DNA of 64,000 bases from Butyrivibrio hungatei NK4A153 (lineage in GTDB: Bacteria; Bacillota; Clostridia; Lachnospirales; Lachnospiraceae), in the NCBI RefSeq assembly GCF_000424465.1, contig NZ_AUJY01000011.1, forward strand, positions 124,001 through 188,000, written 5' to 3'. Each line of letters begins with the position of its first letter. Positions within the stretch are counted from its first letter, which is position 1. Shown here in pieces: positions 18,016-25,456 of the stretch. A model generated the notes under the pieces. That model worked only from the letters and a program-made list of their open reading frames with translations, did not search any database and had not been told where the DNA came from. Made by a program: the position numbers and the translations under genes.

Positions 18016-20478
18016 GTGAACAGTAAATTGTACAAGATGATGAATTGGCCGGAAATTGAGGAAATTATCTACTCTGACGGAGATAATCCTCACAGAATAC
18101 TTGGAGCGCATAAGGTGGGTTCCAATTATCTTGTTCAGGCTTTTTTTCCTGATGCTGTATCTGTAAGCGTGTATGTCGACAATCATAAGAAGTCGTATGA
18201 GATGGAACTTGCCGATGAGGCGGGATTCTATGCTGCGATCGTTCCTTATGTTGAGAAGTTAAAATACAAATTTATTATTAAGGGTGTTGACGGTAGCGAG
18301 ACTACCGTTGTAGATCCTTATTCTTTCGAACCGCTTCTTGAGCGCGAAGATTTTATCAAGTTTGGAAGCGGAATTCATTATCATATCTATGAAAAACTCG
18401 GAGCTCATCCGATGAGGCGCGGAGGTGTGAACGGAACGCAGTTTGCTGTCTGGGCACCTTCTGCAGCCAGGGTGAGTGTTATCGGAGATTTCAATAATTG
18501 GGACGGACGTCTTTGCCAGATGCGAAGGCTCGATCCTATCGGTATTTTTGAGATATTTATCCCGGGAGCAAAAGAAAATGACGGCTATCAGTTCGAGATA
18601 AAGACAAGAAGCGGTCTTGTGTTTAAGAGACCCGATCCTTATGCGACTGAGTCGAAGGGCGAAAACGGTATTATTTCTGTAATTAATAAGCCGAGATCTA
18701 TTGCGTGGACGGACCAGAAGTGGATGACGCAGCGCAGAAAGTTTGATAAGGATATGAGTTCTCTTTCTATCTGTGAGATCTCTATTGAGGCGTTTGCGGA
18801 CAGGCATAACGGCAAGACCGGATTTAAAGAGATTACGGCGGATATATTGGAATATGTAAAAAATCACGGCTTTGATACGGTTGAGCTTATGCCTGTAATG
18901 AAGCATGTGCCGGAGCATTTTTATCATATTCTTAATTTCTATGCGCTGGATGAGTCGAACGGAACTGCGGAAGATTTTATGAACTTTGTAAATACGATGC
19001 ACAACGAAGGTATCAGGGTGATTCTTGACTGGGTTCCGACATTCTTCCCTAAGGCATCGTTTGGACTTAGTGATTTTGACGGAAAAACTTTATATGAATA
19101 TGAGGATCCGAGAGTGGGCATCCGTCCTAAGTCGGGAGATCTTATTTTTGACTACGGAAGGAAAGAAGTTACGAATTTCCTTATCTCGAATGCTCTTTTC
19201 TGGATTGAGAACTATCATGTGGACGGTCTCAGAACGTCGGATATCTCAAGGATTCTTTATCTTGATTATGACAGAAAGCCCGGCGAGTGGATGCCGAATA
19301 TTTATGGCGGAAACGAGAATCTGGAGGCGCTTGAGTTTCTTAAGCAGCTGACGGAGAATGTGCATAAGAATAATCCGGGAGTCCTTTTGATCACAAAAGA
19401 GACTGCGTGCTGGCCTCAGGTTACCGATTCTGTTGAGAACGGCGGACTTGGCTTTGATTATAAGTGGAACAACGGCTGGACAAGGGATTTCCTCAGCTAT
19501 ATGAGGAACGATCCGCTGTTTAGGGCGGGACATCACGATGAGCTGACATTCAGCATGATCTATTGCTATACTGAGCGATTTGTTCTTGCATTTACGCATG
19601 AGGAGCTTGAGAAAGGACTTGAGGGGCTGTATTATATGATGCCCGGAGATTCCTATCAGAAGCTTGCAAATTTGCGACTTGCGCTCAGTTATATGATGGT
19701 GCATCCCGGCAGAAAGCACATTTACATGGAGCCTGATGCGCTTACGATCGACCAGGCGGTTTATATTGAAAATATGCTCAGTAAGCTGAATGAGATATAC
19801 AAGGCTAAGCCGGCGCTTCACGAGGCGGACAGCTCAAACGACGGCTTTGAATGGATCAACAATATGGCGGCCGATGAATGTATGGTCTCTTTTGCAAGGA
19901 AGAGTTCCGATGAAAAAGAGATGCTTATCGTTGTTGCCAATATGGCCGGAATCGAGAGAGAGATTGAGGTCGGTGTTCCCGCTGACGGAAGATATACGGA
20001 GGTCTTTAACAGTGATGATATTTCTTACGGCGGAAGCGGAATGCTTAACGAAGGCAAGCTTGCTGCTGTCAGAAAAGAAGTTGACGGAAGAGATTATTCT
20101 TTGAAACTTAGACTTGCCGCTGTTACCCTTGCGATTTTCAGCTACGTTCCTTATTCCGAGCAGGAAAAGAAAATCCGTGCGATAAAGGAAGAGGAAGAGA
20201 TAAAGAAGGAACAGGAGCGCAAAGAAAAGATTGAGGCTTTGAAGGAAAAACAGAATGAAGAAGAGAGGAAGCTTTTGAACGAGCTTAAGCTCAAGTATGA
20301 AAAAGAACTTGCGGAACAGGAGCGGGCTATCGAAGAAAAGTACGAAAAGATAGAGGAAGAGCGAATCTGCGATATTGTCTCTAAGGAGGCGATAAAGAGT
20401 ATTTCGTCTTCTTCAAAGTCAAAGTCGAAACGCGGGAAGTCTTCGGGTTCGGGGAAAAGTAAAAAGAAATTGAATTAG
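18016..20478 (+). CDS. GlgB-like branching-enzyme homologue with substituted catalytic residues
   Basis: The 820-residue protein is homologous to glycogen branching enzymes: two CBM48-like N-terminal modules (about 1-105 and 115-220), a GH13 barrel (about 240-600), a beta C-domain (to about 712) and a highly charged coiled-coil tail ending in a Lys/Ser stretch (713-820). Alignment by eye with active GlgB puts S408 (HVDGLRTSD) where the nucleophile Asp belongs, K461 (LITKETACWP) where the acid/base Glu belongs, and E529 (FTHEEL) at the third Asp. The conserved His of the first motif is F343 (DWVPTFFPK). It is therefore probably inactive and perhaps a glycogen-binding or scaffold protein. GTG 18016 was chosen because GGAGGG sits 7 nt upstream. 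Confidence 0.85.
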   Translation: MNSKLYKMMNWPEIEEIIYSDGDNPHRILGAHKVGSNYLVQAFFPDAVSVSVYVDNHKKSYEMELADEAGFYAAIVPYVEKLKYKFIIKGVDGSETTVVDPYSFEPLLEREDFIKFGSGIHYHIYEKLGAHPMRRGGVNGTQFAVWAPSAARVSVIGDFNNWDGRLCQMRRLDPIGIFEIFIPGAKENDGYQFEIKTRSGLVFKRPDPYATESKGENGIISVINKPRSIAWTDQKWMTQRRKFDKDMSSLSICEISIEAFADRHNGKTGFKEITADILEYVKNHGFDTVELMPVMKHVPEHFYHILNFYALDESNGTAEDFMNFVNTMHNEGIRVILDWVPTFFPKASFGLSDFDGKTLYEYEDPRVGIRPKSGDLIFDYGRKEVTNFLISNALFWIENYHVDGLRTSDISRILYLDYDRKPGEWMPNIYGGNENLEALEFLKQLTENVHKNNPGVLLITKETACWPQVTDSVENGGLGFDYKWNNGWTRDFLSYMRNDPLFRAGHHDELTFSMIYCYTERFVLAFTHEELEKGLEGLYYMMPGDSYQKLANLRLALSYMMVHPGRKHIYMEPDALTIDQAVYIENMLSKLNEIYKAKPALHEADSSNDGFEWINNMAADECMVSFARKSSDEKEMLIVVANMAGIEREIEVGVPADGRYTEVFNSDDISYGGSGMLNEGKLAAVRKEVDGRDYSLKLRLAAVTLAIFSYVPYSEQEKKIRAIKEEEEIKKEQERKEKIEALKEKQNEEERKLLNELKLKYEKELAEQERAIEEKYEKIEEERICDIVSKEAIKSISSSSKSKSKRGKSSGSGKSKKKLN

Positions 20479-20489
20479 AATAAGTGAGT

Positions 20490-20537
20490 GGACAGATAAA
20501 AAAGTTGAAATTTCTTTTTTGTCTGTCCGACTTTTTT
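20490..20537 (+). terminator. Rho-independent terminator after the GlgB-like gene
   Basis: A 15-bp stem (20490-20504 with 20514-20528, one G-U pair) is followed by a six-T run at 20532-20537. The remaining gap to 20776 contains the promoter of the next cassette and a 6-bp hairpin (20706-20711 with 20727-20732). Confidence 0.85.
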
Positions 20538-20607
20538 ATACCTCCAAATGTACCCCCATAGCGTAGATGTGTCATATGAAAACACTTTAATTTAACTTCA
20601 AAATTAA

Positions 20608-20636
20608 TTGACTGTGGTTCAAATAAATGTTACATT
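20608..20636 (+). promoter_or_regulatory. Promoter of the WXG/toxin cassette with palindrome over the -10 box
   Basis: TTGACT (20608-20613), a 17-nt spacer and TACATT (20631-20636). The -10 box lies in an inverted repeat, TTACAT (20630-20635), TGT, ATGTAA, which could bind a dimeric repressor. The first gene starts 140 nt downstream, so the transcript has a long leader. Confidence 0.6.
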
Positions 20637-20776
20637 GTATGTAATGTAAAAGCGTATGGGAGTAGTCGAATAATTAGGGGAATCAAAATTGCATTATCTA
20701 ATAATGTTGCCTAATAGTGCTGTTTTGGCAACTGTTCATACATGCTATTACAAAATAAGATGTTACAGAGGAGAGA

Positions 20777-21205
20777 ATGGTGGGATATCATATATGGAAG
20801 TGGAGACGAGTGGGGCTTGATACATCTGATTTTGATGAGGCTGATGCAAATGTTAAGAAATTTGAAAAACTTCTTGATAAGCTTGATGAACATTTGGGCT
20901 ATATAAAGTTCTACAGAGAAAACGTTGACGATTATTACACAAATGTGCGTTGTACTCTGTCTTCATGCAATGCTGGAACTGCAGGGCATCTTTTAGATTT
21001 CTATGTAAAAAAAGTAGACCAGTGGTGGGCATATAAAGATGATTATTACGGCAGGATTTCAAGTGAAATTGAAGCTGCTTTTGTAATGCGGTCAATTGTA
21101 GCAAGTAAGCTTAGATACTGGAGAGAAGTTCGTGATAATGAAGCAGACGATCTTGATGATAAGCTGGAAGAAATAGAATCCCATCGAGAAAATGAATATA
21201 GATAA
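20777..21205 (+). CDS. Small alpha-helical protein of a type VII-like effector cassette
   Basis: The 142-residue protein has no recognisable family. It is acidic, predicted helical with heptad-like spacing (DEADANVKKFEKLLDKLDEHL), has a Trp/Tyr-rich centre (VDQWWAYKDDYYGRI) and a charged C-terminal helix. It has no signal peptide or membrane helix. The start has AGAGGAGA just upstream. It is the first gene of a same-strand cluster with a WXG100 protein and a toxin-like protein, so it may be a helical partner like the small proteins encoded before LXG toxins. That role is inferred from position only. Confidence 0.7.
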   Translation: MVGYHIWKWRRVGLDTSDFDEADANVKKFEKLLDKLDEHLGYIKFYRENVDDYYTNVRCTLSSCNAGTAGHLLDFYVKKVDQWWAYKDDYYGRISSEIEAAFVMRSIVASKLRYWREVRDNEADDLDDKLEEIESHRENEYR

Positions 21206-21219
21206 CAGGAGAAGGTTAT

Positions 21220-21543
21220 ATGTCGACAGTATTTAAATGTGATGGAACAAGCATGGATGCAGTAAAGAAGGAACTTGCTGATGCGCGTGTTAGCATGATG
21301 AAAGCATATTTTGCAGGTCTAAAACTTCAGGAAGAAATTGTAGGAAAGCAATACTGGACAGGTAAAACACAAATGGTTGCCGAGGCTTTCCTTAATATAC
21401 TGATTCAGTATCAGACTGCGCTCCACGGTCCTGACGCTCCTCAGGCAGAAGCTATTGAAGCGCTTAACGAACTTGATAAGAATCTTGATGATTATTATGA
21501 AAGTTGGAAGGAGTATCAAGATTTGGAGGCAAGAAAGCTATGA
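21220..21543 (+). CDS. WXG100-family (ESAT-6-like) protein
   Basis: The 107-residue protein is predicted to form two helices with a turn carrying W46-T47-G48 (KQYWTGKT), the WXG motif at its usual mid-protein position. Proteins of this kind are secreted by, or act as targeting partners for, type VII secretion systems. The C-terminal helix ends DDYYESWKEYQDLEARKL. It lies 14 nt after the preceding helical protein gene and overlaps the next gene by ATGA, so the cluster is translationally coupled. No essC or other secretion machinery gene is in the window. Confidence 0.82.
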   Translation: MSTVFKCDGTSMDAVKKELADARVSMMKAYFAGLKLQEEIVGKQYWTGKTQMVAEAFLNILIQYQTALHGPDAPQAEAIEALNELDKNLDDYYESWKEYQDLEARKL

Positions 21544-22187
21544 GGTTTACATCTGACGAGCTTTTGTTTCTTAATTCAATAACGCAGGAATCTGCACCGT
21601 TTGGTGTATTCTTTAACAAGATAAAAAAAGAAGATGGAAAAGAGAAGGCTGAAATTGCAAAGGCAGAACTTATAAAGAAGGGAATTATTACTGATAAGGG
21701 AATTACCGCATTTGGCTTTGGTATGATTAAAATTTGGGGCGAATACTGTAATGCCTACAAATATCTTGTGATAAATAGAACACTTATTGGACTTATAGAT
21801 GAACGTAGATGCATTGTTGTGTACAGAGACGGTGCCGGTTATGAAATTGCAAGTGGCGACAAGGCGGAGATAATTTATGCATGCCTTAAAGAATATGATT
21901 TTTTGCGGCGGGCTGATGATAAGACTGTGCCAGAGTTTTTAAAAGAAGATGTTGAGTACGATGATATTGTGAAAAAGATACATGAACTAGGCGTAAATGC
22001 AATGAACGTCGGTGTTTTCCCTAAAGGAAGGAAGCCGGGCGAAGAAGGTTTTTTTTATTATGATAAAAAAACAATTTATCATTACAACCTGCATACAAAG
22101 ACGGAACGGATTGTCAACCCTTCGTCAGCAAGAAAATATCTTATGGAAAAACTCGATATAAACATGGAGGAATATGCAAATGGCTGA
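21540..22187 (+). CDS. Unknown protein of the WXG/toxin cassette, possible chaperone
   Basis: The 215-residue soluble protein is not recognised by me. It has a mixed alpha/beta look: an N-terminal helical part (MRFTSDELLFLNSITQES), then strands such as YLVINRTLIGLIDERRCIVVYRD, and a C-terminal YDKKTIYHYNLHTKTERIV. ATG 21540 overlaps the stop of the WXG gene and has GGAGG at 21525-21529. Its place between two WXG-like genes resembles the position of EspG-type chaperones in ESX loci, but no sequence similarity can be claimed. It could instead be a cytosolic partner of the toxin. Confidence 0.6.
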   Translation: MRFTSDELLFLNSITQESAPFGVFFNKIKKEDGKEKAEIAKAELIKKGIITDKGITAFGFGMIKIWGEYCNAYKYLVINRTLIGLIDERRCIVVYRDGAGYEIASGDKAEIIYACLKEYDFLRRADDKTVPEFLKEDVEYDDIVKKIHELGVNAMNVGVFPKGRKPGEEGFFYYDKKTIYHYNLHTKTERIVNPSSARKYLMEKLDINMEEYANG

Positions 22188-22497
22188 TAAAGAAGAAATT
22201 AAAGTAGGCGTTACTCTTCTTGACTATGAGTCTGAAATCCAGAATATAATGTATGATCTTACGGATGCACTTACGCATGTGAGTAAGGTGGAGGAATACC
22301 TTAATAATGATGCGTATATCGGAAGTGCACAGGTTGAGATGCAAAGTTATGCTTCCTCTTTATATAGGCATATCGACAAGATAAATACGATGTATGCAAG
22401 CCTGTTATCGTACATTGATGTTACACTTTCCAAGATGGATGAAAAAGATGCTGCGATAAGTCAGTGGATAAGAGAACACAGAAATGATTTTGTGTAA
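22180..22497 (+). CDS. Second WXG-like small helical protein
   Basis: The 105-residue protein is predicted helical, with Y46-I47-G48 (NDAYIGSAQ) at exactly the position of the W-T-G motif in the neighbouring WXG100 protein. This suggests a degenerate WXG fold and possibly a heterodimer of the two. I chose ATG 22180 because GGAGG (22166-22170) lies 9 nt before it; the in-frame ATG at 22174 is only 3 nt from it. It overlaps the preceding gene by 8 nt and precedes the toxin gene by 11 nt. Confidence 0.72.
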   Translation: MADKEEIKVGVTLLDYESEIQNIMYDLTDALTHVSKVEEYLNNDAYIGSAQVEMQSYASSLYRHIDKINTMYASLLSYIDVTLSKMDEKDAAISQWIREHRNDFV

Positions 22498-22508
22498 GAG
22501 GGTAATGA

Positions 22509-24182
22509 ATGAATAGAGAAGAAAATAAGCAGGTTGACGGGGGATTTATCGGTAACAGTGCTATCTGCTTTTGCCCGAGTGATCTAGCTGATACCCTGCA
22601 TTCGATTAATAATGAGTTGGCTATAATAGATGAGCTTTTGTTTGATGCCGGAGTAGAAAGTATACAGCACATCGATCAGACAGACAATATTGAATATAGC
22701 GTAGGCATGCTTGCAGAGCTTTTGAAGTTTTCAGATACTCTTGAGACGTATTCAAAAGAGCATATTGATAAACCACTTTTTAAAAATTTCAATTTGCGTG
22801 CAACTGAAGATATAAGTAGAATAAAAGTTGAGGATTTTTCGACCAAAAACACTATCGGAATAATGAATAGCTATTATGATCAAGATGGTCAGAAGTTCAC
22901 TGGACCTAAAGAGAATCTTCGACTTTCTGATTTCATAGGACCATACAGCGTAAATGGCGGAGCTGGGCTTTCAAATGTTCCTTCGGAGTTTATTGATTTT
23001 TCTAGGTTTTATGTGAATGTCTATAATCAAATAAAAGAAAAATTAGTTTATGACAGCGGCAAACCGATTCCATTTGAAGCATATCTTAAGCAGCTTACAA
23101 TTGCTGGCGAATTTAATCACAAAAAGAATCAGCCTTTTGCGGAGGCTTTCTCAAACCTTCTTGACCTTACTATCATAAAGCCGCTTTTTGAAGTGTGCAT
23201 AGGCGAAGACATCATTACAGGTGAAGATCTTTCGGACTTTGAACGAGGAATGAAAGGTGTAGGTGCTGTTGTAGATGTTGTATCATTCGGACAGTCGGGA
23301 ATATTCGAACTTCCAGCAAAATTAGCCATAAAAAGATTCGGTATGCAAATTGGAATTGAAGTTGCATCAAACCAGATGTCGTACTGGACAGGATATGCAT
23401 GCAATGAGATGAAAGTTCCAATGCCGTTGACATTGCTCTTCGCTATAATGGCAGGTAAAGGCACAAGTGATGTGTTGCAGGAGGCTTTCTTTGAGGAAAG
23501 TTTAGATATACTTGCAACTACAGGTGAAGAAGTAAGAAAATTGGATGATCTGACAGAGCTTAGGAATGAAAAGTTCAGTAGAATAGCGCCGACAGCTATT
23601 GACAAAGAGTATGACACATCGCTGTATGTTTGCATTAATGATCAGCAAAGAGATGTGAATATAGCGTATGAAGACTTCTTGAGACAGTTGCAGGAGCTTG
23701 AAGATGATACGAGTATAAAAATTTCATATGGAACAAATGATATGTCATATTATTTGTATAATATGGTTGAAAATCCCGGACCATTAGCAGATATAAGGGA
23801 TAATCCTGCTAAGAATTTTTTTGGTGGAAGATATAATGTGGAAATTCTTTCTGAAGATAGAATATATTATAGAGGAGGGCAAAATGGAAAACCATTAGGA
23901 CAGTGGTTTACATCTTTACCGCCGGAATCTGTCACGAAGGTAAGAATAGATACTGCTGTTAAAGAACAATGGATTTCAATTAAAACTGGAGAGCTAGAGG
24001 GAAAATCTGTTGTTGATACTGTTTATGCGGTTAAGATTCCAAAAGGAACTAAAGTATATACAGGGCCAGTTGGACCACAAGGTGGAACGTATTGTGGAGG
24101 TTACGATTTTAATCAGACATTTATTGAAGAACCGTGGAAAATTAAAGGAGTTGAAATTATTAGTGCACATTCTTTGAATTAA
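22509..24182 (+). CDS. Polymorphic-toxin-like effector with pre-toxin TG domain
   Basis: The 557-residue protein has three parts. The N-terminal helical region (about 1-110) could be the secretion-recognition part. A central segment (about 228-320), with GEDIITGEDLSDFERGMKG, resembles the pre-toxin TG linker of polymorphic toxins. The C-terminal domain (about 419-557) has YYRGGQ (R455), GQWFTSLPPES, VKIPKGTKVY and GPQGGTYCGGYDF, a pattern seen in toxin tips with an ADP-ribosyltransferase-like look. Enzymatic activity is not proven. The C-terminal region is visibly more AT-rich than the N-terminal part. A small gene follows, the usual place for immunity. Confidence 0.7.
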   Translation: MNREENKQVDGGFIGNSAICFCPSDLADTLHSINNELAIIDELLFDAGVESIQHIDQTDNIEYSVGMLAELLKFSDTLETYSKEHIDKPLFKNFNLRATEDISRIKVEDFSTKNTIGIMNSYYDQDGQKFTGPKENLRLSDFIGPYSVNGGAGLSNVPSEFIDFSRFYVNVYNQIKEKLVYDSGKPIPFEAYLKQLTIAGEFNHKKNQPFAEAFSNLLDLTIIKPLFEVCIGEDIITGEDLSDFERGMKGVGAVVDVVSFGQSGIFELPAKLAIKRFGMQIGIEVASNQMSYWTGYACNEMKVPMPLTLLFAIMAGKGTSDVLQEAFFEESLDILATTGEEVRKLDDLTELRNEKFSRIAPTAIDKEYDTSLYVCINDQQRDVNIAYEDFLRQLQELEDDTSIKISYGTNDMSYYLYNMVENPGPLADIRDNPAKNFFGGRYNVEILSEDRIYYRGGQNGKPLGQWFTSLPPESVTKVRIDTAVKEQWISIKTGELEGKSVVDTVYAVKIPKGTKVYTGPVGPQGGTYCGGYDFNQTFIEEPWKIKGVEIISAHSLN

Positions 24183-24211
24183 AGTGTTATGATATCTTAG
24201 ATGAAATTACA

Positions 24212-24328
24212 GAAATCCGCACTGGATGCGGATTTCGTGAGAATATGATTCAGGTGGCAAATAGGCCCTGCGACGAAGTCGCTTTGAATGGCCTGTTTAC
24301 AAGCATCTTGAATCTTTGATTCAAGATG
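24212..24328. repeat. Three consecutive hairpins between toxin and candidate immunity gene
   Basis: Three inverted repeats follow one another: 24212-24220 with 24228-24236 (GAAATCCGC), 24259-24267 with 24290-24298 enclosing GCGAC/GTCGC (24270-24274 with 24278-24282), and 24304-24314 with 24318-24328 (CATCTTGAATC). None has a clear T-run, so they are not ordinary terminators. They could be a structured mRNA region or the remains of a repeat element. Confidence 0.65.
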
Positions 24329-24380
24329 TCATAGATTTTTAATCTTATTGTTGAGAACTCGACAGAATAGGGAAGGGAAA

Positions 24381-24689
24381 ATGGAATATAAAAAAATAGT
24401 AACTTTACTTGAAGAGCTTGAATTATTGCTAAAAAAATACGGGGATAATTCGATTATATATTCATATAGGATTGTTCAAAATCTAATTGAAATACTTAAT
24501 TCAGAAGCGACAGAATCAGAAAAAAAGGATTTCTTTATACGAGGATATAATCAGTTATATCCAGGAAAAGGTGGGCTTTCGGAGTTTTATGTTTGGGATA
24601 ATGACTATGAAAAGAGAATGGAAATAAATGAACCATTTGATAGAATCCATGATAGCTTATGGGAGATAGTAAGAGAATATGGTGCTTAG
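24381..24689 (+). CDS. Candidate immunity protein for the adjacent toxin
   Basis: The 102-residue acidic, mostly helical protein belongs to no family I recognise. It begins MEYKKIVTLLEELELLLKKY and contains YPGKGGLSEFYVWDND, a segment common in small immunity-like proteins. ATG 24381 was chosen because GGAAGGG lies just before it; an upstream in-frame start has no ribosome binding site. The gene is AT-rich like the toxin tip. Immunity is inferred from size, charge and position directly after the toxin gene. Confidence 0.6.
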   Translation: MEYKKIVTLLEELELLLKKYGDNSIIYSYRIVQNLIEILNSEATESEKKDFFIRGYNQLYPGKGGLSEFYVWDNDYEKRMEINEPFDRIHDSLWEIVREYGA

Positions 24690-24858
24690 AAGTTGAATAT
24701 ACTAGTACATTGTTAGCAAAATTAACTGGATTAATTTGCTGAATGCTATCGAGTAAGTAGTAATGGATTTGGTATAGTTATTTAAAGTAACGATGTATTA
24801 GGAAACACAATTATTCATGCTTTGAAATCAGATTTTTGAATTAAAAAACAATCAAAAA

Positions 24859-24911
24859 ATAGCAGCCATGCAGCATTTAATAAACTTCCGGCATGGTTGC
24901 TATCTTTTTTT
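24859..24911. terminator. Bidirectional terminator between toxin cassette and tRNA-Thr
   Basis: A 13-bp stem (24859-24871 with 24891-24903, one G-U pair) has an A-run before it (24854-24858) and a T-run after it (24905-24911). It can end the plus-strand cassette and the minus-strand tRNA transcript. Confidence 0.8.
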
Positions 24912-24913
24912 AG

Positions 24914-24986
24914 AGCTGGAAAAGGGACTTGAACCCTCGACCTACTGATTACGAATCAGTTGCGCTACCAACTGCGCTATTCCAGC
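24914..24986 (-). tRNA. tRNA-Thr (anticodon CGU)
   Basis: The minus strand folds as a 73-nt tRNA. The acceptor stem GCTGGAA pairs with TTCCAGC and the discriminator base is U. The D-arm is AGCGCAGTTGGTAGCGC and the anticodon stem-loop is ACTGA-TTCGTAA-TCAGT with anticodon CGU. The T-arm is GAGGGTTCAAGTCCC-like. It decodes ACG. The CCA end is not encoded. Confidence 0.95.
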
Positions 24987-25017
24987 ACATGTGAGTCATA
25001 AAATTCACACAAAAGAG

Positions 25018-25046
25018 ATTATACAATCCTTAATGGCTTTTTGCAA
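25018..25046 (-). promoter_or_regulatory. Promoter of the tRNA-Thr gene
   Basis: On the minus strand TTGCAA (25046-25041), a 17-nt spacer and TATAAT (25023-25018) lie 31 nt upstream of the tRNA 5' end. Confidence 0.8.
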
Positions 25047-25091
25047 GGTGGAAAATGCTTAGTATGCACAGCTTTTGATATGTTCATTAAA

Positions 25092-25319
25092 CTCCCAAAT
25101 GGCAGGAAGGCATATTTTTAAACATTGTGAGAGAGCTTAGCTTTTCATGAGGTTTCCGAAAATGCCACAAAAATTCTGCTTTGAGGCTCACTGTTTGACG
25201 GCCGACTTCGTAGAAGTCGACCGGAGTTTTGAGCCGATAGAATTTTTGTGACATTTTTGGAAAACCATGAAAACAAGCGATGGAACAGTTTAAATATATA
25301 CCTTCCTGCCATTTGGGAG
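25092..25319. repeat. 228-bp imperfect palindrome with 19-bp terminal inverted repeats (MITE-like)
   Basis: The ends CTCCCAAATGGCAGGAAGG (25092-25110) and its exact reverse complement (25301-25319) are perfect 19-bp inverted repeats. The arms keep pairing inwards with interruptions (for example TTTTCATG, AAAATG and CACAAAAATTCT on the left match the right arm) down to a central GACTTC-GTA-GAAGTC hairpin (25204-25218). No convincing protein is encoded. It resembles a miniature inverted-repeat element or a very long RNA hairpin. I see no clear target duplication. Confidence 0.8.
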
Positions 25320-25380
25320 GACTATAACACCGCAAACAGCCTGTGCAAGATAAACAATATTCGCGGAAAGCCGCAATTTG

Positions 25381-25389
25381 TGATATAAT
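25381..25389 (+). promoter_or_regulatory. Extended -10 promoter for apt-rel
   Basis: TGATATAAT combines the extended TG element (25381-25382) and a perfect TATAAT (25384-25389), 67 nt upstream of apt. No good -35 box is seen. Confidence 0.55.
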
Positions 25390-25456
25390 TTTAAGTTGAA
25401 AAATTATTTTTATGTGATAACGCACGTTTGGTGCATATTTCAGAGAGGACTATTCA

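Noticed and set aside
25087-25425. 112-codon open frame on the minus strand
   Set aside because: It runs through the 228-bp palindrome and its residues have no protein-like pattern; the frame is a by-product of the inverted repeat.
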